Positions 19,453 through 29,100 of a stretch of 64,000 nucleotides of DNA are shown here, piece after piece. The number at the start of each line of letters is the position of its first letter. Position 1 is the first letter of the stretch. Location: contig NZ_AUMK01000003.1 in the NCBI RefSeq assembly GCF_000430645.1, positions 496,001 to 560,000 of the forward strand, written 5' to 3'. The notes beneath the pieces were generated by a model, which was given only the letters and a program-made list of their open reading frames with translations, was not told the origin of the DNA and did not search any database. The position numbers and the translations under genes are program-made. This DNA is from Aquimarina latercula DSM 2041. GTDB taxonomy: Bacteria; Bacteroidota; Bacteroidia; Flavobacteriales; Flavobacteriaceae.

Positions 19453-19497
19453 ATTTTGTTTATTCTTCTTTTTAATGATTATCTAAAGCTCTTATGA

Positions 19498-20289
19498 TTA
19501 TTTGGATGTTGTTTTAAACCAAAAATCTATAGCAGGTACGGATTCTGTTTTTCTGCCTTTTGACCTACCTTGATCTCCTCCTCCTGGACCATTCCCAGAT
19601 CTTCCTTGGGGAGCGCCACCATTAGATCTTCCTCCACCTCTTCTGCCACCTCCTCGAACAGAAGCTTGTTGCGTAGGTCTAGTTCTTTCCGAATTATCTC
19701 GAGACATCTCAACTGTTTTTACACCTATAGAAAGCTTATTAAAATTAATACCAGATTTTACGTTGATTTTATTATTAGGAATTTTTAAATAATAAATAAA
19801 ACTGTTTCTTTCTTCATTAACTGCTAAATTGATCGTAATACCTTCATTGTTAAGAAGTGTATTAAACTCTTTAGTTTTATCATAATATTGATACAATGCT
19901 TTTTGTGGTGTATTGTTTTTTAGCCTATATCCTATTTGACGTATTATACTATCATTATCAGGAAATTCTCTAGTTTCATTAGGCCTATCCTTATTTCTTC
20001 TTGGAGGTCGTTGATTATTGGCTATTGGATAGGTAATAAATACATTCTTTTTCTTTTTACCTTTCGTGTCAAAATATACATTTATTCCTTGACGTAGTAT
20101 AGATGTTGCAACTTTAGAATCAATCGTTTCAATAGTAAGGTATACGTATGCTTCGTCGGTATATATTTGATAAGTTTCGGTATTATTAATTACTGTAGTT
20201 GTGTCTATCACAACATTCGCGTATAAAGAAATTGCGAATAATGATTTCATTATAAAGATACAAATGAGTACCAAAATTTTATTTTTCAT
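19498..20289 (-). CDS. Exported protein with RGG/Gly-rich low-complexity tail
   Basis: 263 residues, no family recognised. A signal peptide (about 1-25) is followed by a beta-rich region (about 30-195) of repeated strands such as AYVYLTIETID and GINVYFDTKGKKKK, which could be a DOMON or carbohydrate-module-like sandwich. Residues about 205-250 are a Gly/Arg/Asn/Gln-rich run with repeated GGGR and GRSNGG units, followed by an aromatic C-terminus (IDFWFKTTSK). Such tails are disordered and often bind anionic polymers. It lies 6 bases from the 46-residue gene upstream and 45 bases from the YHYH gene. Confidence 0.72.
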   Translation of the reverse strand: MKNKILVLICIFIMKSLFAISLYANVVIDTTTVINNTETYQIYTDEAYVYLTIETIDSKVATSILRQGINVYFDTKGKKKKNVFITYPIANNQRPPRRNKDRPNETREFPDNDSIIRQIGYRLKNNTPQKALYQYYDKTKEFNTLLNNEGITINLAVNEERNSFIYYLKIPNNKINVKSGINFNKLSIGVKTVEMSRDNSERTRPTQQASVRGGGRRGGGRSNGGAPQGRSGNGPGGGDQGRSKGRKTESVPAIDFWFKTTSK

Positions 20290-20295
20290 AGTTAA

Positions 20296-20436
20296 TTATT
20301 TTGAAGGTGCTAGTGGTTCTATTTTTGGGTATATAGAAATTCTTATTAGTATGGTAAGCAGTGTTATACTTAGAATAATCAATAACCATATGTTTTTTAT
20401 TGATCGTTTATCTTTTATAAATGATTGTGTGTCCAT
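20296..20436 (-). CDS. 46-residue membrane protein (small ORF)
   Basis: This short gene encodes 46 residues: a charged N-terminus (DTQSFIKDKRSIKN), one transmembrane helix of about 20 Leu/Ile-rich residues and a short tail IYPKIEPLAPSK. Its ATG immediately follows the TAA of the 61-residue gene (TAAATG) and its stop is 6 bases before the next start, so the packing argues that it is real. Function unknown; it may be a subunit or assembly helper for the exported proteins made from the same transcript. Confidence 0.6.
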   Translation of the reverse strand: MDTQSFIKDKRSIKNIWLLIILSITLLTILIRISIYPKIEPLAPSK

Positions 20437-20622
20437 TTAAAAAGAATCAACAAAAGTGTTTATTATATTTTTAATCAATTCAAAATTGGTTGATTCACTC
20501 TTAAAAGAAGAAAGATTTATAACTAACTCATATGGATTAACTGGATTAGAAAGCGTATGTATACAGATACTCCCTATAAAAGTAATAATACAGATTGTTG
20601 TTATTAATATGATTTGTTTCAT
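20437..20622 (-). CDS. 61-residue exported/membrane small protein
   Basis: One N-terminal hydrophobic helix (about 2-24) is followed by 37 polar residues ending in INTFVDSF. No known family. It is the first gene of the small-protein/YHYH operon, directly abutting the next ORF, and lies 60 bases after a -7-like box and the paired direct repeats. Confidence 0.55.
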   Translation of the reverse strand: MKQIILITTICIITFIGSICIHTLSNPVNPYELVINLSSFKSESTNFELIKNIINTFVDSF

Positions 20623-20680
20623 AATCTGTTGATTTGAAATTACACATTAATGACTAAAAAAAACAAGAGAAGTTTAATCG

Positions 20681-20688
20681 CAAAATTG
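20681..20688 (-). promoter_or_regulatory. candidate -7 box (CAATTTTG on minus strand)
   Basis: Seven of eight matches to TAnnTTTG, with a predicted leader of about 50 bases. The -33 region is occupied by the direct repeats rather than a TTTG box. Confidence 0.35.
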
Positions 20689-20696
20689 CATTTTCT

Positions 20697-20727
20697 ATGA
20701 AATGCTATTCATTTTCTGCGAAATGAA
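20697..20727 (-). promoter_or_regulatory. paired direct repeats with 21-bp period (candidate LytTR-type operator)
   Basis: Read on the minus strand: TTCATTTCGC, 11 bases, AGCATTTCAT. Seen on the plus strand, CATTT and AAATG pentamers alternate every 10-11 bases from 20689 to 20725. As I recall, the E. coli LytTR regulator YpdB binds GGCATTTCAT repeats with an 11-base spacer, and the proximal copy matches that in nine of ten positions. AraC-type 21-bp repeats are the alternative. Confidence 0.5.
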
Positions 20728-20862
20728 AATTATATTAAGTAATTACTTAGTTAGATAAGTTACCTATCTAATCTAATGGTTGACACAATTTTTTATAGAA
20801 TCAACTTTCATTTTTTAAAGATTCATAATCTTTTTTTATTGAATAATACAATTGGGAATTTT

Positions 20863-22065
20863 CTAAGTTTTTGATATAGAAAAAGTAAATGTACTACCAG
20901 TTCCCTTAGAAGAAATAACCGAAATATCACCACCTAAATTCCTAACTATTTTCTTTACAGTAGCCAAGCCAATACCAGTACCAACATTGCCATCTCTATC
21001 TTCTACTCCTACTACCGTAAAAAGATCAAATATTTTATCTAAAAAATCTTTTGGGATTCCATCACCATTATCCTTTACAGAGAAAATGTATAAATTTTCT
21101 TCTTCCTTAAGTGTTATATCTATTACGATCTCAGATTTTGAATTATACTTAATTGCATTTGTAAGTAAATTAATCAGTACCTGCATCAAAGCTGTTTTAT
21201 TAGCAAAAATTTGATTTACATCAGAATAAAGATTAAAATCAACTTTATGTTCAGAATCGGTTATTTTCTTTAATTCTTCTAATAAAAGATCAATGTCAAT
21301 CTCTTCTTCATTATTTTTTACAATATCATCACTTTTATAAAACTTAAGAATACCATCTATATAATCTCTAAGCGAATAGGAAGAAGTCCTTAGATATTCC
21401 AAATATTGTAGTGATTCAGCATTAAGGTTATCTTTATTATCATCTTCTAAAAGTTCCGTAAGAGAAATGATATTAGCCAAGGGAGACTTCAGGTCATGGG
21501 AAACTACACTTGCGAACTTTTTAAGATCTTCATTTCTTTTCTCCAATTTATCACGGAGTTGGGTTAGTTTTAGATTCTGATATCGTTGTTCAAATAAACT
21601 GACTACTTGCTTAGACATTGCAAGCAATGCATTTTTTTGTTCAAGTGTTAATTCTCGTGGCTTAACATCATAAACACACAAAGTGCCTAATTTAAAACCT
21701 TCTGAATCAATTAACGGTGCACCAGCATAAAAAACAGCCTGATGCTCAGTTACAAGAGGATTTCCATCAAAACGTTCGTCTTCTCTAGAATCTTTAATTA
21801 TTGTAATAGGATCATCCGAATTGATAGCATGTCCACAAAATGAAATTTCTCGAGGTGATTCACTAAAAGGAATTCCATGATGAGACTTTAAAAAATTACG
21901 TTCTTTATCTAAAAGTGTTATTAACGAAATGGGTACATCGCAGATATACGACATTATTGAAGTAATATTGTCATAGCTCTCTTCTGGTAAAGTATCTAAT
22001 AAATCATACTTTTCTACAGCAGCTTGTCGAAATTTTTCATTTTTAGGTAATATAGGTGCTATCAT
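20863..22065 (-). CDS. GAF-domain sensor histidine kinase
   Basis: 400 residues from the ATG at 22065 (MIAPILPKNEKFR, the usual start in this family). The upstream extension to 22176 would add an unrelated hydrophobic leader and is rejected. A GAF domain covers about 25-165 (ERNFLKSHHGIPF, FYAGAPLI). It is followed by a short coiled coil, HisKA with VVSHDLKSPLANI (His about 190), and HATPase_c with LINLLTNAIKYN, DNGDGIPKD and GTGIGLATVKK. The protein is soluble, so it should sense a cytoplasmic small molecule, redox state or light. No response regulator lies next to it. Confidence 0.92.
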   Translation of the reverse strand: MIAPILPKNEKFRQAAVEKYDLLDTLPEESYDNITSIMSYICDVPISLITLLDKERNFLKSHHGIPFSESPREISFCGHAINSDDPITIIKDSREDERFDGNPLVTEHQAVFYAGAPLIDSEGFKLGTLCVYDVKPRELTLEQKNALLAMSKQVVSLFEQRYQNLKLTQLRDKLEKRNEDLKKFASVVSHDLKSPLANIISLTELLEDDNKDNLNAESLQYLEYLRTSSYSLRDYIDGILKFYKSDDIVKNNEEEIDIDLLLEELKKITDSEHKVDFNLYSDVNQIFANKTALMQVLINLLTNAIKYNSKSEIVIDITLKEEENLYIFSVKDNGDGIPKDFLDKIFDLFTVVGVEDRDGNVGTGIGLATVKKIVRNLGGDISVISSKGTGSTFTFSISKT

Positions 22066-22259
22066 TGGGGTAAATCTAAAAAATAATCTGATTCTAATTA
22101 TTTGTAAAACCAAATAAACTATCTGGTTTAATAGTACAAAAGTCGTAATATTTTTGTTTTTCTTACCATAGATCAACTATTAACCGCATATTTATTTTGA
22201 AATTTGTAAAAATAATTTCGAAAAACAAAGTTTAATTAACATATATAACTATAAAAATC

Positions 22260-23420
22260 ATGAGGAATTTTGAATTATACGTACCTACTAAAGTGATTTT
22301 TGGTAAAGGAGAGATTAACAAGTTAAGTAATGAAATACCAAAAGACAAGAAGATTTTATTATTATACGGTGGAGGAAGTATTAAAAAAAACGGTGTCTAT
22401 GATCAGGTAACTGCTGCTCTTAAAGAACATACAGTAATAGAGTTTTCTGGGATTGAAGCTAATCCAGAATATACAACCTTATTAAAAGCTCTAGAAGTAA
22501 TTAAAACTAAAGACATCGGGTATATGCTTGCAGTTGGTGGTGGCTCAGTCATAGATGGAACTAAATTTTTATCTTCTGCAGCTCTTTATGAAGGTGATAA
22601 TCCCTGGGATATATTAGCCAAAAGAATAAGAACTCTAAAAGGATTGCCATTTGGAACTGTATTAACACTACCTGCAACCGGAAGTGAAATGAATAGCGGT
22701 GCCGTTGTTAGTAGATCAGAAACTAATGAAAAAATGGTTATGGGAGGACCTGGATTATTTCCTGAATTTTCTATTTGTGACCCAACGGTAGTCCACAGTA
22801 TACCTAAAAGACAATTGGCTAATGGTATAGCTGACGCATATACACATGTTTTAGAACAATATATGACGTATCCAGCAGACGCACCTCTACAAGATCGTTT
22901 CTCGGAAGGAATTTTACAAACATTAATTGAAATAGCACCTTCCGTAATAAAAGATCCTAGTGACTACACCGCTGCATCTAATTTTATGTGGTGTTGTACA
23001 ATGGCATTGAACGGTTATATTCAAAAAGGGGTTCCTACCGATTGGAGTGTTCATATGATAGCACACGAGCTTACAGCTTTTTACGGTATTGATCACGCAA
23101 GAACATTAGCTGTCATATTACCTAGTGCATACACCAAAAAATTCGAGCATAAAAAAGAAAAGTTAGCTCAATATGCTGAACGTATTTTTAACGTTACAGA
23201 AGGTAGTACGGAAGAAAGAGCTAGAGAAGCTATAAAAAGAACTGAAGGCTTTTATCAATCATTAGGAATAGATACCAGATTAAGAGATTATACTGATGAT
23301 TACGAAGGTTTTTCTAAAAAAGTGGCAAAAAACCTTACAGATCATGGTATGACTGCTTTGGGAGAACATCAAGATATTACGCCAGAAGTTGCAGCCGAAA
23401 TAGTGGAAATGGCATATTAA
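22260..23420 (+). CDS. Iron-containing alcohol dehydrogenase (YqhD/BdhA-like)
   Basis: 386 residues, full family length. The N-terminal Rossmann-like part has YGGGSIKKNGVYD and the NAD(P)-binding AVGGGSVIDGTKFLS. The metal ligands are the Asp and His of GIADAYTHVLEQY (about 190-195) and the His residues of MIAHELTAFYGIDHARTLAV (about 268 and 280). The YGGGS signature is typical of NADPH-dependent YqhD/BdhA enzymes that reduce short-chain aldehydes. The gene is alone between divergent and convergent neighbours and ends in a strong shared hairpin. Confidence 0.92.
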   Translation: MRNFELYVPTKVIFGKGEINKLSNEIPKDKKILLLYGGGSIKKNGVYDQVTAALKEHTVIEFSGIEANPEYTTLLKALEVIKTKDIGYMLAVGGGSVIDGTKFLSSAALYEGDNPWDILAKRIRTLKGLPFGTVLTLPATGSEMNSGAVVSRSETNEKMVMGGPGLFPEFSICDPTVVHSIPKRQLANGIADAYTHVLEQYMTYPADAPLQDRFSEGILQTLIEIAPSVIKDPSDYTAASNFMWCCTMALNGYIQKGVPTDWSVHMIAHELTAFYGIDHARTLAVILPSAYTKKFEHKKEKLAQYAERIFNVTEGSTEERAREAIKRTEGFYQSLGIDTRLRDYTDDYEGFSKKVAKNLTDHGMTALGEHQDITPEVAAEIVEMAY

Positions 23421-23434
23421 ATACATGTACATAG

Positions 23435-23477
23435 ATAAACACAGTTAATTATTTTAAAAGATGTTAACTGTGTTTAT
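23435..23477. terminator. 14-bp bidirectional hairpin between convergent genes
   Basis: ATAAACACAGTTAA and its exact complement, with a 15-base A/T-rich loop. It serves the alcohol dehydrogenase (+) and the sigma operon (-). Confidence 0.7.
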
Positions 23478-23496
23478 TTAAAGTGTTACTTTAAGA

Positions 23497-23829
23497 TTAA
23501 TTTTGTTTTTCATTGAAATAATTTAATCTTATAATACTGTTCATAAAGCACAATATTGTTATAATAATCATTAAAAAAAACGGAGTCTTCGGAATATTAT
23601 TGAAAAATGAACCAAACATACTGAAATTATGTTCTGGAAAATTGTGAAGAGATCCTATTGCAATAAATAGTAAAATTGAACAAGCAACAATAACAATTTT
23701 AAAAGACCAAAAAGAGGACTTTTTAGTATTTTGCTGAACATCAACTTTCTTCATTAATTTATTGATAAAATCATCCGAAGTTTCTACTGTACTTTTTTCT
23801 AATATTTTTTTTACATTTTCTTCTTTCAT
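23497..23829 (-). CDS. Anti-sigma-like small membrane protein
   Basis: 110 residues. A charged cytoplasmic N-terminus (about 1-40, with LEKSTVETSDDFINKLMKKV) is followed by two transmembrane helices (about 42-62 and 80-100). Its start overlaps the sigma gene stop by 4 bases. A short acidic/basic N-terminal segment encoded directly after an ECF sigma factor points to an anti-sigma factor, but no named anti-sigma domain is visible. Confidence 0.65.
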   Translation of the reverse strand: MKEENVKKILEKSTVETSDDFINKLMKKVDVQQNTKKSSFWSFKIVIVACSILLFIAIGSLHNFPEHNFSMFGSFFNNIPKTPFFLMIIITILCFMNSIIRLNYFNEKQN

Positions 23830-24398
23830 AATAAGTTATTTAAATCATCTCCTAATAACCTTTTTAGCTGGAAATGCATATTTTCTCTCCCTCTATATAA
23901 ATCTACCTTAATTTTAGAGGTTTTAAATCCTGTAACCTTTTCAATTTCCTTTATTTTATATTCACATAAATAAAAGAGACGGAGTACTAATGCCTCATCC
24001 GGGCGCAATTGCTGTAATGCTAAATTTATAAATCTTTTTTGATCAGCTTCATCCATTGCATTTTTTTCTACCAATGAAATTATAAAACCACTCTCTAATT
24101 CATCAATATTTATACTATTCTTTCTCTTCTTTAATTCATTATAACTGGTATTAATCACTATACGATATAGCCAAGTAGAAAACGACGATTTGAACCGAAA
24201 TGTGTGCAACTTATTATATACTTTTAAAAACACTTCTTGTAAAACATCTTCTGCAATAACTTGATTTTTAAGTATTGAAATAGCAAGTGATAGTGATACA
24301 TCTTTATAGACATACACGAGTTGTCTAAAAGCTGATGCATCACCATCATTTATTCTACGAATTAGATCGTATTCTTGCTTGTATTGACTATTTCTCAA
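23826..24398 (-). CDS. ECF-type RNA polymerase sigma-70 factor
   Basis: 190 residues with sigma region 2 (about 20-90; AEDVLQEVFLKVYNKLHTFRFKSSFSTWLYRI) and region 4 (about 125-180; LRPDEALVLRLFYLCEYKIKEIEKVTGF). The start is TTG at 24398: an in-frame TAA lies nine bases upstream and the first ATG would remove region 2. The start overlaps the preceding gene by 11 bases. The non-ATG start with overlap suggests low, coupled synthesis. It presumably works with the downstream membrane protein as anti-sigma. Confidence 0.9.
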   Translation of the reverse strand: MRNSQYKQEYDLIRRINDGDASAFRQLVYVYKDVSLSLAISILKNQVIAEDVLQEVFLKVYNKLHTFRFKSSFSTWLYRIVINTSYNELKKRKNSINIDELESGFIISLVEKNAMDEADQKRFINLALQQLRPDEALVLRLFYLCEYKIKEIEKVTGFKTSKIKVDLYRGRENMHFQLKRLLGDDLNNLL

Positions 24399-24717
24399 GT
24401 CTTTTTCTTATAAAATGAGCAACAATCAATCCAGTAGCTCCAAAAATTAAAATGGTACCCCAAATCAATAAATCCGCGGCATCTTCAGATAAATTAAATG
24501 TTGTAAATAACGAGGATACAAATAATCCAATACCTAAACCAAAAATGATACAGCCAATATCTAAATATTTCAATTTATTATTCTTTTGATCTATATATAT
24601 TCCTTTTTCTATTAATGTCTTCTTTATTAAATACGTATATCTAGCAATTATGAATACAATCAATACAATAGCTATTATCATTGTTATGAATACAAATACT
24701 TCGTTTAAATCTTTCAT
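24388..24717 (-). CDS. Small membrane protein (DUF6249-like)
   Basis: 109 residues. There is a helix at about 10-27, a basic loop with LIEKGIYID, then two more helices (about 53-72 and 80-100). The ALIEKG-like motif after the first helix is typical of the DUF6249 group often encoded next to sigma factors in Bacteroidota. It is located between the serine hydrolase (10 bases upstream) and sigma factor genes, in the same operon. Confidence 0.65.
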   Translation of the reverse strand: MKDLNEVFVFITMIIAIVLIVFIIARYTYLIKKTLIEKGIYIDQKNNKLKYLDIGCIIFGLGIGLFVSSLFTTFNLSEDAADLLIWGTILIFGATGLIVAHFIRKRLEK

Positions 24718-24727
24718 TTATCTTATA

Positions 24728-25840
24728 TTAAAAATGTTCTCCTAAAAATTTCTCTATTGTTTCCAGTAAAGGAAATAAATTATCTGAATTTGCAAAAATC
24801 ACAAAACCATATTTTTGGTCAGGAACAAACATCGCATATGCCTGAAAATCATGATTGTTACCTGTATGCAAATGCATCAGTCCATTGGGAGTAGGTTTTT
24901 GAGCAAAACCAAGACCCCAACCAGTTTGACCGGTTTCTTTTAACAACTTATTATCAGGTTTAAAATGATTATGTTCCCGTAGCATTTGATCACGTGTAGT
25001 CACCTTAATATTTTTCGGGTTCATCATTTCGATTAAAAACAATGCATAATCTTCTGCATCTGAGTGCAAACTAAAACCAGGACCAACTTTTTTGTATTTA
25101 TTAATTTCTGGATTTGTTTTCCCTCTTATATGGCCATTTGCAACATCTTCATTATAGATGTTGTTCCAAGTATATATACTTCTATCCATACCGATGGGAT
25201 GCGCAGCTTCTTTTAAAAATAAAGAATCCAATTTGCTCCCCCATCCTATCCCTAACTTAGTACCAAAAGCTGCGCCCAAATGTTGATAAGCTTCTCCAGA
25301 ATATGAAAAATCTGTACCCAGTTTGAATTTAATTTCAATTGGCTTTCCTTTTACCCAATTAGGAATACCAGAACCGTGGGATAAAATAATTCTTGGAGTT
25401 AAAATCTTATAATCCTCAAATGAGTCTTTATGAATAACTCCTTCAGGAAATATAGGTTCTAGATACGAATATATTGGTTCATCCAAATCCAACACTCCTT
25501 TTTCTACCATTTTCATTAAAAAATATGCGAAAAGAGGTTTTGAAAGAGATGCTCCTTCAAAAATGGTTCTTTTTGTAACCGGTTTCTTAGTTTTAAGATT
25601 TGCAAAACCAAATGTATTATGATAAACAATAGTGTTATCATTTATTATGGCTATAGAAAGACCAGGTAAATCAATAGAATCCATAGCTTTTTTAATATGC
25701 TCATTTAATATAGCAATATTAATCACTCTCCCATCCGGTACTCGTATTGTTTTGCTCCTTTTTTGCCCAAAAGACATTGGTAAGGATATTAAATAAAAAA
25801 TCAATATCCATAGTTTTACTGTTCGTTTTGATAAAATCAT
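24728..25840 (-). CDS. Beta-lactamase-family serine hydrolase
   Basis: 370 residues with a signal peptide (about 1-25, ending SFGQ). The catalytic SxxK is SLSKPLFAYFLMKMVEKG (Ser about 97). YSGEAYQHLG takes the YxN position, and HTGNNHDFQAY replaces the KTG motif. The fold is that of class C beta-lactamases and DD-peptidase-like esterases. It heads the operon with the small membrane protein, ECF sigma factor and anti-sigma-like protein. A cell-wall-active or lactone/peptide-cleaving enzyme tied to an envelope sigma factor is plausible. Confidence 0.85.
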   Translation of the reverse strand: MILSKRTVKLWILIFYLISLPMSFGQKRSKTIRVPDGRVINIAILNEHIKKAMDSIDLPGLSIAIINDNTIVYHNTFGFANLKTKKPVTKRTIFEGASLSKPLFAYFLMKMVEKGVLDLDEPIYSYLEPIFPEGVIHKDSFEDYKILTPRIILSHGSGIPNWVKGKPIEIKFKLGTDFSYSGEAYQHLGAAFGTKLGIGWGSKLDSLFLKEAAHPIGMDRSIYTWNNIYNEDVANGHIRGKTNPEINKYKKVGPGFSLHSDAEDYALFLIEMMNPKNIKVTTRDQMLREHNHFKPDNKLLKETGQTGWGLGFAQKPTPNGLMHLHTGNNHDFQAYAMFVPDQKYGFVIFANSDNLFPLLETIEKFLGEHF

Positions 25841-26154
25841 TTTGATTAATTTAAAATGTGATTATTTTTTTGATTGTGAATTCACATATATTGGACAAAA
25901 TGATTTTAAAAAAGGTTACAAATTTATTTTTAAACTAAAAATAACATAGAAAAAGGCAATAGAATTAATTACATTATTTGACCATTATTTTTATAGAATA
26001 TTTGTATAAATTCTCATCCAACTAACTTAATAAATGGTTATTACTTAGCCTTAATATGGTCTTCCCTTTCATTTAAAAAAAACACGAAATAATTTTAAAT
26101 TACTGTTGAAATTTAAGTTAAATTTAAGTCAATTAACCATTTAAATTAACACAA
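25841..26154. other. 314-base divergent intergenic region
   Basis: It holds promoters for the serine hydrolase operon (-) and the T9SS protein gene (+). A TTTG at 25977-25980 lies 16 bases before AATATTTG (25997-26004), a 7/8 match to a -7 box. An 11-base tandem repeat sits just before the start codon. No gene is seen. Confidence 0.5.
26109..26130 (+). repeat. 11-base tandem repeat in the leader of the T9SS protein gene
   Basis: Two copies of AAATTTAAGT followed by T or C, one helical turn apart, 25-46 bases before the start codon. Confidence 0.5.
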
Positions 26155-29100
26155 ATGAATTTAAAACTCAAGTTATTAACAGCCTTTCTTGTGGTCTCTT
26201 TTATGACTCAAGCTCAACAAACCGGAACGAAAGCATTTTACCATGGAAAAGTATCCTCGGTAGAATACGTATCGTCAATCGCATCAAGGCCTAACGATCT
26301 TATTGCACCTGATAATTCTGTCAGGGAAGCTAAGGATAAAAGATCATTAGGAAATCAAATTACCTCGGGTAAAGACCCACAAACTGAAAATGATTATTTC
26401 TTCAGAAACAAAAACAAAATGGAGCAAAGTGTTCAACGAGCTCCTGCTAGTCTTGTTTTTGATACGTATTCATCGAATTCTCAACCAACTGACCCTTCTA
26501 TTGCTGTAGGTCCAAACCATGTTTTTGTCGTTTACAACACTGGTTTTATGATTTATGATAAATCTGGTAATCAGTTAGTAGGACAAACATCTCCTAATCC
26601 TGCAATTTTTCCGTCAGGTGGTTGTTGTGACCTTACTGCTTCTTACGACAATGCAGCTGACAGATGGGTTCTTTCGTTTTTGGGATCAGGTGCTCAAGTA
26701 GCAGTTTCTGATGGTCCAAATCCTGTAACATCTGGATGGTTTGTATATAACATATCAGGAATACAAGACTATCAAAAGTTATCTGTTTGGAGTGATGGGT
26801 ATTATATCACTGAAAATACAGGTGGAACTAATAAATTATGGGCACTAGAAAGAGATGCTATGTTAGCAGGAGATCCTAATGCGCAAATTCTAGGTTTTAA
26901 TCTTCCTGGCATAGTGACTAGTGGTTTTTTTAGTCCACAAGCTTTGAATGTTACCAATGGCAATTTACCGGCGCCCGGAGGTGCCACAATTCTATATTTA
27001 CAGGATAATGCTTGGAATGGCGTATCGGTAGATCATATAAAGGTATGGACTGCTGATGTAGATTGGAATAATCCTAATAATTCTACAGTTTCTAACCCAC
27101 AAGAAATTGTTACAACTCCTTTTATTAGTGTTTTTGATGGAGGAAGCTTTGTTAATTTGTCGCAACCAGGAGGAGGTACTTCTATCGATGCTTTACAGGC
27201 AACAATAATGAATCAAGCACAATTTAGAAAATTTGCAACACATAACTCTGCAGTATTCAATTTTGTGGTAGATGCAGATGCTAGTTCTGGAGAATTAGCA
27301 GCAATTCGTTGGTATGAATTTAGACAAAGTGGTGATAATCAACCTTGGTCATTATATCAAGAAGGTACTTATACAGCGCCAGATGGAAGACATGCTTGGC
27401 ATGCTAGTTTAGCAATGGATGGTCAAGGAAATATTGGTATGGGATATACTTCTATGTCTGGTCCTACTACTCCATCGACGGTAAGAGTTAGTTCTTATTT
27501 CACAGGTAGATTAAGTTCAGATCCTTTAGGAACTATGACTACAGCAGAAGAACTTATTGCTAATGGATCAGGTAATATTCCTGGAACACGTTATGGTGAT
27601 TATAGTAAAATTGATGTAGATCCATCAGACGATTCTTCATTTTGGTTTATTAATGAATATGTAAATGGTAGTAGAACTGGTGTAGTAGGAAAATTTCAGA
27701 TTGAAGCTGGAGTTCCGGATACGCAAGCTCCTACCGACCCTACAAATGTAGTTGCTAGCAATATTACAGCTGGTAGTGCTATTCTTAACTGGACTGCTTC
27801 TACTGATAATGTAGGTGTAGCTAGATATACTATTTCGATTGATGGGACTGTAGTAGGAACTTCTACAACTACAGACTTTAATGTTACAGGTCTTTCTCCT
27901 CTAACTTCATACGCCGTTTCTGTATCTGCAGAAGATGCTGCTGGTAATGTTTCTGGAAATGGAACTACTACGTTTACCACTATCGATGGTAGTACAACTG
28001 TTTATTGTGATTCTGCTAGTACTAACGTAAATGATGAATTTATCAGTAATGTGCAATTGAATACAATTAATAATACTTCTGGAGCTCAGTTTTATTCAGA
28101 TTTTAGTGGTATTTCTACTGATTTAAATGAAGGTCAAACCTATACGGTTTCTGTAACTCCTACTTGGACTGGAACTGTATATGCAGAGGGATATTCAGTT
28201 TGGATAGATTATAATAACAACGGAGATTTTGATGATACAGGAGAACTTGTTTGGTCTAAATCTCCATCTACAGACAGTAGTAATAGTGGGGCTTTTACTG
28301 TACCTAGTGGAACTTCTGAAACTTCTGTAAGAATGAGGGTTTCTATGAAATACAATGCGATTCCAACTTCTTGTGAGACTTTTACTTATGGAGAAGTAGA
28401 AGATTATACAATTAACCTTAGCGCCGATGGAAGCGGTGGTGGTAATATACCACCAACTGGCTATTGTGATTCTAATGGACAAATAACTAGTGATGAATAC
28501 ATTTCTAACGTACAAATAGGAAGTATCAATAATACAACTACAGCTGAGGCCGGTGGATATGGAGATTATACAGCTATAACAACAAATTTAAGTAATACCA
28601 ACACTATTACTATTACACCAACTTGGACCGGAACAATTTACAACGAGGGATATGCTGTTTGGATAGATTATAACCGAGATGGTGATTTTGATGATTCGAA
28701 TGAATTAGTTTGGTCAAAAAGCCCTTCTACAGATGCTGTTAATACTGGTAGTTTTACTGTACCATCTGGAGCATCTGCTGGAGCTACCCGTATGCGAGTA
28801 TCAATGAAATATAATGGGATACCTTCAACATGTGAATCATTTAGATATGGAGAGGTTGAAGATTATGTAGTAGTTATAGGAGCTTCTAGCCGTGATGAAT
28901 TAGTTTCTTTTACAAGAATAGCAGATAAGAGTATCCAGCTTTATCCTATTCCTGCTACTTCGACATTGAACATTGAGATTAATGAAGGAAAGTATGATGA
29001 GATCATTATGATTTCTTCTAATGGTTCTATTGTAAAGAAAATAAATCCAGAAAAATCTTCTTTCGGAATTGATATTTCTCAATTCGCTGATGGACTATAT

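Noticed and set aside
22066..22176. N-terminal extension of the GAF histidine kinase
   Set aside because: The hydrophobic leader has no relation to the family, and MIAPxxPxNE is the usual start of these kinases.
27696..27980. Minus-strand ORF opposite the Fn3 domain
   Set aside because: Low-complexity shadow of Thr/Ser-rich coding sequence on the other strand.
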